From Choristoneura fumiferana (taxonomy: Eukaryota > Arthropoda > Insecta > Lepidoptera > Tortricidae): a stretch of 64,000 nt of DNA. The stretch covers positions 2,923,368 through 2,987,367 of the forward strand of contig NC_133501.1 of NCBI RefSeq assembly GCF_025370935.1, written 5' to 3'. The translations under genes and the position numbers were made by a program. Every line of letters starts with the position of its first letter. Position 1 is the first letter of the stretch. Positions 21,201 to 30,423 of the stretch are shown here, in pieces. The notes beneath the pieces were generated by a model. The model was not told the origin of the DNA. It searched no databases and worked only from the letters and a program-made list of their open reading frames with translations.

Positions 21201-24124
21201 GAACTAACCTTAGCTTTTATTTTTGAGGATGGTATCATGGTACACACCGAAATAGGTATAGGGTATAGGGGAGGTATAGGGGAGGTACCATAAAACGTTA
21301 TCTGAGGGAGCTTTACTGGTACAAAGTTCAGCATCGGTAACCTTTTTGTACAATTCCCTCAATGTATTTACGGCTACGAATAAATAATATTTACGGTATA
21401 CTTCGCCATAAACTGGTTCTTTCTTTCTTTTTATTTTCTTTTGTATTAAACAAAAAATGATGAAGACACGACCAGTTGAAATTCCGCATATAAAAATAAA
21501 AAGCATCTTTGTGATTTTATGTTTGATTTACGAAAGAAAAAATACGTGTTCAATATTTTTTGATAATTAACTGACGGACTACATAGAATACTAACTCCCT
21601 GTTTCACCACCCATTGATTAAATTTATTGGACGGATAAATGTGATTCCGTCTCTGTTTGTTTTGTTTGAATAGACGGTGACGGCATCACAAATTATCCGT
21701 CAAATAAAATTAATCAGTGCGTGGTGAAACAGCCCCTTAACATATTTTTTACCCAGCTTAGGAGACTGCCCAATTTGCAAATAAACGCTGACTTAATTTT
21801 GCTTGGTATGGCTTTTATTATTGTCATGTTCTTCGTTTCCTCTTTACCTTTAAGCCCTGGCAAGATGCTCTGCCCAACCGAACCATGTCGCTATATTCCG
21901 TAAACTTAATTTTGACAGTACAGCTCCGGCGATATTGTGGATGAACTCCCACCTTTTTCATGAAGCCGTGGCCTACCGGTTTGACCTATGGCTTTCTCAG
22001 GCAGAGGATCATGCATGAGTTCAAACCCGGGCTCACGATACCTCTTGAGTTAAATAACATTTGAAATTTACTATGAGCTTAACGGTGAAGGAAAACATCG
22101 TAGAAACCTGCACACACCGGAGAAAGAATTAAATGGCGTGTGTGAAGTTCCCAATCCGCACTGGGCAGGCTGCGCCTGTGCTGGTACGTATACAGGCTGA
22201 GATGATGATGATGATGATGATATCCATTTCCATCCAGAGAGCGCAGGGTGTCAAGAAGGCTTTGCCTGTGATGCGTGCAAGGGCCTCTGGAGACATGTCC
22301 CATGGGGGTTCGTTAAAAAAGCGCTGGTCTAAGTAGCAAGTGGTCTAAAAAGCAACTGGTCAAAACAAAAAACAGATTAGGTTAGAGTTGCGAGAAGTGT
22401 CTCAGCCACATGTAATAGGAGCTCCGCAAAGTGAATCTCCGTCGACTGTGGGTAATAGAATTACCGATGAACGGAGACTGACTACAGGGTACTTTTTAGA
22501 CCACTTGCCACTTAGACCCTAACCCAGAGGTTTTCAACCGGTGTGCCGCGCGCGGCACAACACAGTGTGCCGCGCATACTTCCAGGTGTGAAGTGTATGT
22601 TTTATTAAAATCATGAATAGCCATTTTAATGAGAAAATAGTAGGAAAACAACTGACACGTGACGTGTGTGATTCGCGTTGTCAGGTTGTTATGGTAACTG
22701 AGCGGAAGGAATGGCCTGGCGGGTGGAATCCTCTACGCGCCAGTCCGACTCGAACTTGGCTATTTTTTTTACTGGTGTGCCGTGAAACTTTGATGAACGA
22801 AAAGTGTGCCGTTAAAACCAAAAGGTTGAAAACGCCTGCCCTAACCTGTTTATGTTGACGATATGGCCGTCGACGCGGCGCCGGCGCATGGAAGCCACGG
22901 CGTGGCGCGTGCACATCACCACACCTTTTACGTTGATGTCGATGGTCTTTAGCAAATCCTCCTCCTTTGTCTGCTGGGGACCTACATCTAAAACCAAAAT
23001 GGGTTGTTTCAGTGTACGTACCATTTGTTCCACCCAGAAAGCCAAAAGTTATCTAGGGGGAACATATCTTCCGCGGAGAAAAAAGTTATGAGTGAAATTG
23101 TAACGTCCTTCTACGTACGTACTAACCGAGTTTACGGTGAGGTAAAGCATCGTGAGGAAACTGTGTGTATTGTGAAGTTCGCAAGCCGCACTGAGCGTCT
23201 TGACGCAATTATACTACTTCACCGGTAATAGTCCCTTGGTAGAAGACGCCGGCGTTGTTCACCAGGATGTCAACGCCGCCGAGCTGGGCGTCCACCCACG
23301 CGAACGCAGCCGCGACTTCATCGGGCTGCGACACGTCGCACGCACGCGCGACTATGCTGCCTGTGCCTTTGACTTGAGCCTGTAGTTTCTATTGAAACAA
23401 ATGAAAGTTGATAAGCAAATGATCAAAATCATAACAACGATTATGTTTGGAAGTACGAATGGGCCGGCTCGACAGTTTTGCTACTGTGTTTCATACGGTG
23501 AGTGGGAGATCCGGAGGCCCAACTCCCCTCCCCTCTTTTACTCCCCCCCCTCCTCTTTAGGTTGGCAACGCACCCGCAGTCCTAATAATGCTGCAGGTGT
23601 CCATGAGAGGTGGTGATCGCTTACCATCAGGTGACCCACGTGCTCGGTTGCCAGCTATTTGATAAAAAAAAAGTTTTAGTAGCCTCTGATTATCCGTATA
23701 GTCGAACAATCTGAATCGTGTTCCAAACCAAAGAAATCATTGTGTTTTTGTAAGAAGAAACTTCGCTTTAAATAAAAATATCTTTGTAGGCAGTGGCGCT
23801 GCCTAGTCAGAATTCCCTCGTTGAATAACAGTGGCAATTCGCTGAAAGAGTAGCTGCCAGCCCTTTGGTCTCCAGTAGTGTCGACCAGGCGCTTTTCCAT
23901 TTTTTTTATTAGTTTGTGTGCACCGGATATATTCACCACTGCAGTCTTGCTAATGTGTGTGTGTGTGTGTGTAGACGCACCTCGACCAGCTGTGGGCGCC
24001 TTGCCAGCCCCGCCACGCGCAGCCCCGCGGCGGCGAGGCGCACGCACGCCGCCGCGCCGATACCGGCGCTCGCGCCCGTCACCACTGCAGTCTTGCCGGC
24101 CCAACGCTCCATTTGCCCATTCAC
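15222..24124 (-). CDS. Short-chain dehydrogenase/reductase, SDR11/farnesol-dehydrogenase type (whole gene, 6 exons)
   Basis: Six exons on the minus strand at 24124-23981, 23388-23223, 22987-22846, 18743-18614, 16080-15950 and 15266-15222. Every junction except those of exon 5 is phase-compatible. The product has the classical SDR layout: TGASAGIG cofactor loop, NNAG, and YxxxK catalytic pair (YPGTK), ending at INELTITPVG and about 253 residues if exon 5 is repaired. Family knowledge: cytosolic NADP(H)-dependent reductases/dehydrogenases of small alcohols; insect members include farnesol dehydrogenases of juvenile hormone synthesis. The substrate here is not known. Introns 3 and 4 are filled with transposons. 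Exon 5 is shifted at both ends, so the gene is either misassembled or dead. Confidence 0.88.
15505..15760 (+). repeat. Family X element in SDR intron 5
   Basis: Shares ACTGTACTTGCATTGTCATC, CAAATTTCAAG, GCGGAGAC, GGACTACCA and AACTTGCAAGATTT words in order with 7727-7984 and 40741-41075. Confidence 0.65.
15950..16080 (-). CDS. SDR exon 5, frame disturbed
   Basis: Acceptor at 16081-16084 (ttttccag) and donor GTGAGC below 15950. The middle reads DTELVAPGAPRPLPVPALTP, then EDVADAVLYAVST. Flanking exons require phase 0 at both ends, but the exon is 131 nt. The expected PGLV and PPHVN stretches appear only if four single C/G bases are restored (near 16065, 16071, 15959 and 15962), giving 135 nt. 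Confidence 0.8.
16336..16982 (-). mobile_element. AGGGTTCCG inverted-repeat element, full copy
   Basis: Runs from AAAACCGGCCAAG through TCGCTCGATTTTAATGAAAA and ends TTTTGGCTGCGGAACCCT. Contains the GGACGGACAGACAGACAGACA tract typical of this family. Non-coding. Located in SDR intron 4. Confidence 0.75.
17036..17928. mobile_element. Element with ~72-bp terminal inverted repeats
   Basis: The left arm (TTACAAGGAGCGGAATT... to ~17108) is matched inverted by 17857-17927, with a few mismatches. The 750-bp interior holds a short palindrome around GGTGCAAAGGT/ACCTTTGCACC (17384-17450) and no convincing transposase. Confidence 0.75.
17966..18182 (-). mobile_element. tRNA-derived SINE-A, 5'-truncated
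   Basis: AAT-rich tail, then ATCACGGGACAATTCACACC to CAAATATCTGCTCCGACAC, same as 25456-25670. The tRNA-like head is absent. Confidence 0.8.
18614..18743 (-). CDS. SDR exon 4 (active site)
   Basis: Acceptor tatttcag above 18743, donor GTAAGT below 18614. With the exon 3 end it reads SIAGHYIPFEPTFNVYPGTK, then HAVTGISASLDNELADFG. YPGTK is the catalytic Tyr-x3-Lys; the Ser of the triad is expected at the IN-S-IAGH junction. Phase 2 in, phase 0 out. Confidence 0.88.
18755..19250 (+). repeat. Dispersed repeat with duplicated ATGACTCAT block
   Basis: Matches 42150-42565 along its length (GGTAAATAAGGAATTACGAA, CGTGCGACATACAATGT, ATTAAGGTCGAGGGTTTTAT). In this copy a ~50-bp unit containing GACTCATTTACCGACC is present twice in tandem. 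It lies ~12 bp upstream of SDR exon 4. Confidence 0.75.
19597..19885 (-). mobile_element. AGGGTTCCG element, internally deleted
   Basis: Keeps both ends (TATTTTTCTAAGGATTTC side and TTTTGGCTACGGAACCCT) but lacks the central GGTACCTCCCATAGACGT block. Confidence 0.75.
20143..20370 (+). mobile_element. AACCCCCGAC inverted-repeat element
   Basis: Begins AACCCCCGAC and closes with GTCGGGGG, giving ~8-bp inverted ends. The interior has GTGTCTGTCTGTGGCACCGT and CTTAAACGGG words shared with 41508-41762 and 47020-47195. Non-coding MITE. Confidence 0.75.
20441..20767 (-). mobile_element. 5'-truncated copy of the 26526-30343 LINE (3' end)
   Basis: Nearly the same sequence as 26526-26850, from AAGTCAAAATATCTTTGTTC to CCATGATATAATCATTAACT. 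Only the 3' UTR and the last codons remain. The next ~220 bp (TGGCGGAAAATCAGCGCTGG onward) is a different, unidentified repeat. Confidence 0.85.
21592..21738. mobile_element. MITE, GGGGCTGTTTCACCA family
   Basis: CTGTTTCACCACCCATTGAT ... CGTGGTGAAACAGCCCC with the inner GACGGTGACGGCATCAC palindrome; diverged copy of 2641-2782. Confidence 0.8.
21963..22222 (+). mobile_element. tRNA-derived SINE-B
   Basis: Head AAGCCGTGGCCTACCGGTTT with B-box-like GAGTTCAAACCCG, body AATCCGCACTGGGC, and a (GAT)n tail at 22200-22221. Diverged relative of 53524-53790. Confidence 0.8.
22326..22518. mobile_element. Foldback MITE, 27-bp inverted ends
   Basis: GGTCTAAGTAGCAAGTGG TCTAAAAAG at 22326-22352 is matched inverted at 22492-22518 with one mismatch. 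About 193 bp, non-coding, directly abutting the hAT element's left target duplication. Confidence 0.8.
22517..22846. mobile_element. hAT-type MITE with 8-bp target duplication
   Basis: The element spans 22525-22838 and begins CAGAGGTTTTCAACC; its other end is CAGGCGTTTTCAACC on the opposite strand. CCCTAACC flanks it at 22517-22524 and 22839-22846. Inverted ends starting CAG and an 8-bp duplication are the hAT signature. GTGTGCCG words are repeated inside. The right duplication is the 5' splice site of SDR intron 3. Partial copies lie at 50577-50660 and 51105-51150. Confidence 0.9.
22846..22987 (-). CDS. SDR exon 3
   Basis: Acceptor ggttttag above 22987; donor is G|GTTAGGG at 22846/22845. 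Reads DVGPQQTKEEDLLKTIDINV, then KGVVMCTRHAVASMRRRRVD, then GHIVNIN. Phase 1 in, phase 2 out. INVKG...CTR is the usual SDR helix region before the active-site Ser. Confidence 0.88.
23128..23200 (+). repeat. SINE-B fragment in SDR intron 2
   Basis: CGGTGAGGTAAAGCATCGTG ... GTGAAGTTCGCAAGCCGCACTG is a diverged middle part of SINE-B. Confidence 0.55.
23223..23388 (-). CDS. SDR exon 2
   Basis: Acceptor tttcaatag above 23388, donor GTGAAG below 23223. Reads KLQAQVKGTGSIVARACDVS, then QPDEVAAAFAWVDAQLGGVD, then ILVNNAGVFYQGTIT. CDVS (adenine-ring pocket) and NNAG are SDR motifs. Phase 0 in, phase 1 out. Confidence 0.9.
23555..23672 (+). repeat. Retroelement 3' tail family C in SDR intron 1
   Basis: GGTTGGCAACGCACCCGCAG ... 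GGTGATCGCTTACCATCAGG ... poly-A. This is the same 3' tail type as 45650-45755 and, inverted, 33320-33604. Confidence 0.65.
23981..24124 (-). CDS. SDR exon 1 (start and cofactor loop)
   Basis: Two ATGs are possible: 24124 (MNGQ...) and 24112 (MERWAGKTAVVTGASAGIG). The second fits the family's usual start. Contains the TGxxxGIG dinucleotide-binding motif and ends ...RRPQLVE at donor GTGCGT, phase 0. A (GT)n run lies just inside intron 1. The exon is GC-rich against AT-rich introns. Confidence 0.9.
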
Positions 24125-24484
24125 TTTCTAAACTTAATTACTTAACAGAAAAAAACAATCGCCGTTAAGCACTTGTAAACTGCTGTCCGCGACTACGTGT
24201 ATTATTTATTGAGACAGGCGTTACTTTGGCATACTTATGAATAAACTATTTAATAAACAATTAGTTTTCTTACCCGCGTATTTACGCAACTTACGCGAGC
24301 TCTATTGTGACCTAGACAAGCGTGCTCTAAAAATAATTAATGTGGAGGTGGAGGAACTGCATGAACACACATTTAATGGCTAGACGTATATCGTAAAGTC
24401 GCGTGTGAGCAAAGTAATTGTTTATAATTTATTTTAGGTTTAGGCTAAACATTTTGGAACACTGTATGCGTACGCCAATTCACA
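24125..24484. other. 5' flank of the SDR gene
   Basis: Probable promoter region. I see no clear TATA or initiator. GTGGAGGTGGAGGAACTGCATGAACACACA (two runs) near 24341-24370 matches the 54120-54160 and 52960-53000 repeats. Confidence 0.35.
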
Positions 24485-24592
24485 TGCATGGTGTGATGCC
24501 GTCTCTATTTGTTTTGTTCGAATAGACGGAGACGGCATCACATTTAATCGTCGGTTAACACTAATCAATGGATGGTGAAACAATCCCTAAGT
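24485..24592. mobile_element. MITE, GGGGCTGTTTCACCA family, left-truncated
   Basis: Retains GGTGTGATGCCGTCTCTATT through CAATGGATGGTGAAACA; the left inverted repeat is missing. Confidence 0.75.
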
Positions 24593-24970
24593 AATTAAAC
24601 CTAATTTTATTTAGAGTTTCATACATTTTGCCACTACTAAACTGAGCTTAATTATTATAACTATAAGACAGTAAACCAAAGTATGAAACTAAATAAACAA
24701 ACAATAACGTCTTAAATAGGTACTGTAAATAAATAAACACTTTACTTGAATACAGAGCTGTGCTGACGATGAATGTGCACAAAACAACCGGTCGGGTGCG
24801 CTCGCGCTGGTAACTGGCCTTCGACAGCGGGCGCTGCAAACCTTGAGGCGTGATGGCATTGTGCCTACCAAACCAAAAAGGAATAAATGGGTCAAATTCT
24901 TTTCGTAATCATTTATGTCCCTCAAAACATGTGACAGAGTAGAGTTTCTTATATGGAACTATGACATTTT

Positions 24971-25874
24971 TAGGATTCCGTAGCCAAAATGGCAAAAACG
25001 GAACCCTTATAGTTTCGCCATATCTGTCTGTCTGTTCGTCCGTCCGCGGCTTTGCTCAGGGGCTATCAATGCTAGAAAGCTGTAATTTTGCACGAATATA
25101 TAGGTATGTAAACTATGCCGACAAAATGGTACAATAAAAATGTTTTTTAGAGTACCTCCCATAGACGTACCTAAAGTGGGGGTGATTTTTTTTTCTCGTC
25201 CAACCTTGTAGTGTGGGGTATCGCAGGGTATCGTTGGATAGGTCTACGGATACGATTTTTCGATTCAGAGATCTGTTTGCAAAATATTCAACTTTAAAGT
25301 GCAAATTTTCGTTAAAATCGAGCGTCCCCCCCCCTCTAAAATCTAAACCGGTGGGTAGAAAAATTATAAAAAATTCAGGATGGTATATCAAACTTACAAG
25401 GTTAAGTTTTCTTGAGAATTATTATCAGTTTAAGAGTAAATAGCAACCTAAGGTATAAATAATAAATAATAATAATAAATATCACGGGACAATTCACACC
25501 AATTGACCTAGTCCCAAAGTAGGTAAACTTAGCAAAGCTTGTGTTATGGGTACTAAGCAAAGGATAAATATAATTATATGTATAGATAGATACATACTTA
25601 AATACATATTAAACACCCAAGACCCGAGAACAAACATTCGTATTTTTCATACAAATATCTGCCCCGACACGGGAATCGAACCCGGGACCTCAAGCTTCGT
25701 AGTCAGGTTCTCTAACCACTAGGCCATCTGGTCGTCAAAAATAAAATATACCTAAACTTGGAATATTCCATACAAAATACGAAATCCTTAGAAAAATATT
25801 ACTTACTTTTTTGTAATGGCTACGGAACACTATTTAGGACGTGTCCGACACGCTTTTAGTCGGTTTTTTTTCTC
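24971..25874 (+). mobile_element. AGGGTTCCG element, long copy split by a SINE
   Basis: Starts AGGATTCCGTAGCCAAAATG and ends TAATGGCTACGGAACACTAT...CGGTTTTTT. The body resumes (AATATACCTAAACTTGGAAT) after the SINE at 25456-25736. No transposase frame. Confidence 0.8.
25456..25736 (-). mobile_element. tRNA-derived SINE-A, full length
   Basis: On the minus strand it starts GACGACCAGATGGCCTAGTGG (A box, TGGCCTAGTGG) and GGGTTCGATTCCCG (B box), followed by a tRNA-unrelated body and an (AAT)n tail. Both promoter boxes are intact. ATAAA-rich host sequence on both sides fits a short duplication. Confidence 0.9.
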
Positions 25875-25895
25875 TAGTTAGTTAAATACTCGTAG

Positions 25896-26032
25896 TACAG
25901 TCGAGCTCATAAACTTGTGAGCAAAAATTTGATCAAAAATATCTGAACACGCTTCTACGCCGTTAACAATAGAGTCGTGTTCAGATATTTTTAATTAAAA
26001 TTTTGCTCACAAGTTTATGAACTCGACTGTGC
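25896..26032. mobile_element. Foldback element, ~60-bp arms
   Basis: ACAGTCGAGCTCATAAACTT ... is repeated inverted up to CACAGTCGAGTTCATAAAC on the other strand. Inner arms share ATATCTGAACACG. Related sequence at 47200-47225. Confidence 0.8.
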
Positions 26033-26315
26033 CTAAGAAGACATTAATAATTTCGTGACAGAGTGGTCGGAAACAATGCAACGAAAATAATTGAGACCCA
26101 TTATATTTATTTTCCTATTTTCCCAGCTCAATCTTTAATGAAGTTAACTGCACATAACAAAAAATTTAACCGACTACAAAAAACCATGAAAATATTTTTT
26201 TCACACCTCTCCTTCAGAAAAGTAACTTTTCCACCCTGACGAGAGGGAGCAAAGTGCAACTTTTCTGTTCAAGGGTTTTTCTAAGTGTTTTATTGCAAAT
26301 GCACACCATTTTCTA

Positions 26316-26415
26316 NNNNNNNNNNNNNNNNNNNNNNNNNNNNNNNNNNNNNNNNNNNNNNNNNNNNNNNNNNNNNNNNNNNNNNNNNNNNNNNNNNNNN
26401 NNNNNNNNNNNNNNN
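26316..26415. other. Assembly gap (100 N)
   Basis: 100 N placed inside a copy of repeat family C and between the SDR and ORP genes. A repeat-mediated wrong join here is plausible. Confidence 0.95.
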
Positions 26416-26525
26416 TAATTTCACCGGCTGTCTTACTCTCCACGCCGAAACACAACAGTGCAAGCACTGCTGCTTCACGGCAGGATTAGCGAGCAAGATG
26501 GTGGTAGCAACCGGGCGGACCTTAC
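26416..26525 (-). repeat. Retroelement tail family C, left half of a split copy
   Basis: TAATTTCACCGGCTGTCTTA to CGGGCGGACCTT, as in 33478-33583. The other half (CCTACCACCTGCA) is at 30348-30362, beyond the inserted LINE. Confidence 0.85.
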
Positions 26526-26784
26526 AAGTCAAAGTCAAAGTCAAAATATCTTTATTCAATTTAGGCTACAACAAGCACTTATGAATGTCAAAAAAAATCT
26601 ACCACCGGTCGGAAAAAACCTCTGCTGAGAAGAATCCGGCAAGAACTCAACGAGGTATATATATTTTTTTTAAAACAGATTTACAATATTATTAAATGAT
26701 ATGTATACATCACAAGTATTTAACACAACTTTATTTTAACACAGTAGGTTCGCTATTTGAAGGGATCGCTAATGCGGATCGGAA

Positions 26785-29056
26785 TTATTTCCAAATATCC
26801 CTGTCCATGATATAATCATTAACTTTATAATACGCCTTTGATATTAATGTCTTCTTGACAATAGATCTGAATTTTGTATCCGTTTCATTTATAATATTTT
26901 TGGAATTTATTATAAAAACGTATGCAATTTCCCAGAAAAGACTTTTGGTTTTAGCCAGTCTGTAAGATGGAACTTTAAGCTTCCCTGTGTTTCTAATTTG
27001 GCTTATCGACGTTAGTGGGAAAATCACATATGTTCTTCCTAACATACATGATTATTTCAAAAACATAAAGCGACGGCAGGGTTAGGATATCTGTTTCCTT
27101 AAAAAAAGATCTTAAAGATTCACGCGTCTTCAAATTATAAATTGCTCTAATTGCTCTCTTTTGTAAGATAAAAATTGACTCAATGTCTGCAGCAGATCCC
27201 CATAAAATAAGGCCGTACGAAATAATGCTATTAAAGTAAGCAAAATACACCAACCGTGCCGTCGCCACATCGGTTAGCTGCCGTATTTTCCAAACTGCAA
27301 AAGCAGCAGAGCTCAATCTACCCGCGATTGCTGTGACGTGAGGTCCCCACTGTAGTTTAGAATCGAGCGTTATTCCTAAAAATACTGTTGATTTTACAAA
27401 TTCAATAGTTTGACCATTTAACTTTATATTAGAAACTGAATTCGAGCTAGATGAATTTATCAACGAGAATTTAATACATTTAGTTTTCTTAGGATTTAGT
27501 AACAAATTATTGGCAGCAAACCATGCGGATATCACGGACAGGGTTTCATTGGGCTCAATGAAGTCGGTATCTTTTCTACTAACCTTGAACAGTAAAGACG
27601 TGTCGTCAGCAAACATAACTATACCCGACTTTTGGCTTACCATATAAGTAAGGTCATTTACATAAATAAGATACAGGAATGGGGCAAGAATGGATCCTTG
27701 AGGCACTCCCATTTCGACCACAGATCCCTCCGATACCGTTCCGTTAATCGCTACCTTTTGCTTTCTTTGTGTGAGGTAAGATTTAATGAGTTCTAAAGCG
27801 AGGCCACGAATGCCATAAAAATTTAACTTACAAATTAAAGTATCATGATCCACACAATCAAAAGCTTTCGAAAGGTCGCAGAATACACCTATAGCGTCAT
27901 GTGATTCCTCCCAAGCTTGCAATATGAATTTAACTAAACTATGACCCGCGTCTGTAGTAGACCTGCCTTTTGTGAATCCGAACTGCTGTGGATGCATGAT
28001 TTTATGGGTATTAAAATGCGAGATCATTTGCGTCAGCATTATTTTTTCGAATATTTTGCTAAACGCTGATAGGATGGACACAGGACGATAATCAGAGGGA
28101 TTATCTTTATCACCTGATTTAAAAATAGGAACTACTTTACTATATTTCATCAAATCTGGAAATACGCCTTCATCTATACAGCTATTAAATATAAATGCTA
28201 AAGTTGGAGCAACGACATCTAAAATGGAATGTAGAACCTTAACTGAGACGCCCCACAAGTCTTCCGTTTTTTTTACTTTCAATAATCTAAAAGTCTTAAT
28301 GATGTCACAGGGAGAGACATGCGTGAATTTAAAATTACTTAAGTTTGGAATAGATACATTTTGTTTTAAGAGCGATTCAGCTAACTTTGAGGAAGACGCG
28401 AGACATTTTGTCGTTTCGATGGGGATTTTAGAGAAGTAGGTATTAAACTCGTTAGCTACTTTAACCGCGTCCGTTTCTAATACGTTGTTAATCTTTAATG
28501 ATATAGAGGACTCCGCGTTCTTACGTCGACCGGTTTCAGTATTTATAATTTTCCAAACTGTTTTAATTTTATCATCAGAGGACTTAATTTTATTAGTTAC
28601 ATGGGCTGCTTTTGCTTTATTACATATAATTTTGAATAATTTTGAATAATCCCTGACATACTGGTGGAAACGTTCATCAGTGGTACACGATTTCTTATCA
28701 TAAAGATCATATAAGACGTCCCTACTCCTACGTATTCCGGGTGTAGCCCATTCATTGAATGATAGTTTGTTTCCTATTTTAATACGTTTTTTACTACACG
28801 TTTTATCGTATTCCTCGCATACAGTATTTAACAATATCTTGAAATTTTCGTTTGGATTTTTAGTATTTACTTTTAAATTGTTTACTTTTTGCGCGATGTT
28901 TGTTTTGAGACGGTCAAGTCTTTGTTTGTTCAACGGCCTAATTTCTATGGTTTGATTAACACCGCCCCTAGCCCGAGGTAACTTCACTGTTTGAGCTTTG
29001 TGATCCGATCGTACTCCACTGATAACAGCTTTTTCTAAATACTTACAAGTTAACAA
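26785..29056 (-). pseudogene. LINE reverse transcriptase (ORF2 C-terminal two thirds)
   Basis: A single frame of 687 residues from ~29056 to 26993. Shows VPIFKSGDKDNPSDYRPVSI, FGFTKGRSTTDAG, GVFCDLSKAFDCVDHDTL (motif A), GVPQGSILAPFLYLIYVNDL (motif B), IVMFADDTSLLF (motif C, FADD) and a thumb LNPKKTKCIKFS. The frame slips near 27000 and the last ~70 residues (KLKVPSYRLAKTKSLFWEIA...) end at 26785. RT catalytic residues are intact; the element is dead because of breaks upstream. Confidence 0.9.
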
Positions 29057-29640
29057 ATGTTGTCAATACATGTGGCCGAAGTGGTTGTGACTCTGGTGGG
29101 TTCATTAAATAAGAAATTTAAATTAAAAGATTTTAAAACAGAAATAAACTGGTTTTTTCAACGGATTGTGATAAAATATCGATATTAAAGTCCCCGCAGA
29201 CCACCAGCGCTTTATTACGTTTTACTGATTTCCTTAGAACATCTTCCATAGTATTTATAAACAAAGGAATACTCGAGTTTGGTGGTCTATATATACATAA
29301 AATTAAATACTGTTCCGTTTCCGCAGAAGCGATCTCGCATACCGTTCAACAGAAAGGCTGGACAGGTCTTTGCGTTCTTTGAACTTTAAACTATTTTTCA
29401 CTAATATGAGAGACCCGCCACCTGCTGCAGATTCTCTGCAGAAGGCGCTGGCTATTGCATAATTATGTACATTAAATTGCATTGAATCTTTTTTAGCCAG
29501 GTTTCTGTTAAGCAGATAATATCTAAGTTTAACTTTTCAGAGAGTAATTCTAAATCTAATATTTGCCAGTGAAGCGATTTATATTTTGATGTAGAAATGA
29601 TAGACTACTTTGCTTCTCTATTGTCGGTGTAGGTAGTTTA
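29057..29640 (-). pseudogene. LINE apurinic-like endonuclease, broken
   Basis: Pieces in different frames: LDIICLTETWLKK (catalytic Glu), YLILCIYRPPNSS, VVCGDFNIDIL (Asp/Asn) and NEPTRVTTTSATCIDNI, with the final SDHKAQ in the next frame. All the endonuclease landmarks of the exonuclease/endonuclease/phosphatase fold are there in order, but not in one frame. Confidence 0.85.
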
Positions 29641-29724
29641 AAGACACATTCGCGCTTGAAGGTGTCGTCCTAACAGGGCCGGGGGAGGGGGGGTGATTTC
29701 CGAATACGGAATTAATATAACATG

Positions 29725-30328
29725 CTAAGGATTTAGCAAGCTTGTCGGGGTCAGTCGGTAGTCACTAATAACATTATTAGTGTCAAAAAATAAAACGTCA
29801 CTATGACGGCTCGTCATCTTAAACAATAATTTGTTTAAACGATATAAATGATTATTGGATTTATTTAGAGAAGCAATATAGGAAACGCACCTATAATAAT
29901 GTTTTAACACCTAGTTTTGATAGTAAATCGAACCCAGTTTTTATGTCCGAACACCTAACGTCGGACCCGTCACTTAACATTAATACAATAGTTGACTGGT
30001 TAGTCACCTGAGTGAGCATAATTTTTTCAATTATTTGTTTGAATGAGGCATTAGGCATACAGTTATTTATGACACAGCTGTTTGATATATTATTATACAA
30101 AAATTTGCCCAATCCCTTTCCTATCCTATCAGAAAATACTAGGGTTTTATTAACATTCTTACAGATATCTCCATCATTACCTACAGATATGTCACAGAAG
30201 TCCACGCTGCGGGTGGGTGACTCGGACTGATTATGTAATTTAGTTTGCAATGCACTCTCGCGCGCTAACAAAGAATTGACGCGCTGTTCGTTAAATGAAC
30301 ATAAATCAACAAGCTCGTTCGCGGCCAA
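29725..30328 (-). pseudogene. LINE N-terminal segment (possible SGNH-like block)
   Basis: Frame 30328-29891 reads LVFSDRIGKGLGKFLYNNIS, then MPNASFKQIIEKIMLTQV and VLMLSDGSDVRC. After a stop it continues LKHYYRCVSYIASLNKSNNH to ~29730. The block order (short polar loop, Ser-Asp, repeated D-motifs) recalls the esterase-like domain of some CR1-group LINEs, but the catalytic residues are not clear. Confidence 0.5.
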
Positions 30329-30343
30329 AATGTGTTCACTAAT

Positions 30344-30365
30344 TTGACAAGTCCTACCACCTGCA
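30344..30365 (-). repeat. Right half of the split family C repeat
   Basis: GTCCTACCACCTGCAAAAAC continues the copy interrupted at 26525. Confidence 0.75.
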
Positions 30366-30423
30366 AAAACTGCTGCAAGTGTGACAAGGCCCTAAATAAA
30401 TAAATAAATGTCCAGCCCCAAAC

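Larger units (their letters stand above)
26526..30343 (-). mobile_element. CR1/Jockey-group LINE, 5'-truncated
   Basis: Reads on the minus strand: an ORF1-like or esterase-like piece, an endonuclease with several breaks, an RT, a 3' UTR, and a tail of three TTTGAC units. Flanked by ACAAG on both sides, inside a family C repeat. Truncated copies of its 3' end lie at 20441-20767 and 42010-42145. Confidence 0.88.

Noticed and set aside
24648..24925. Extra exon upstream of the SDR gene
   Set aside because: GC-richer patch at 24750-24870 gives only short, unrecognisable frames and no matching splice pair.
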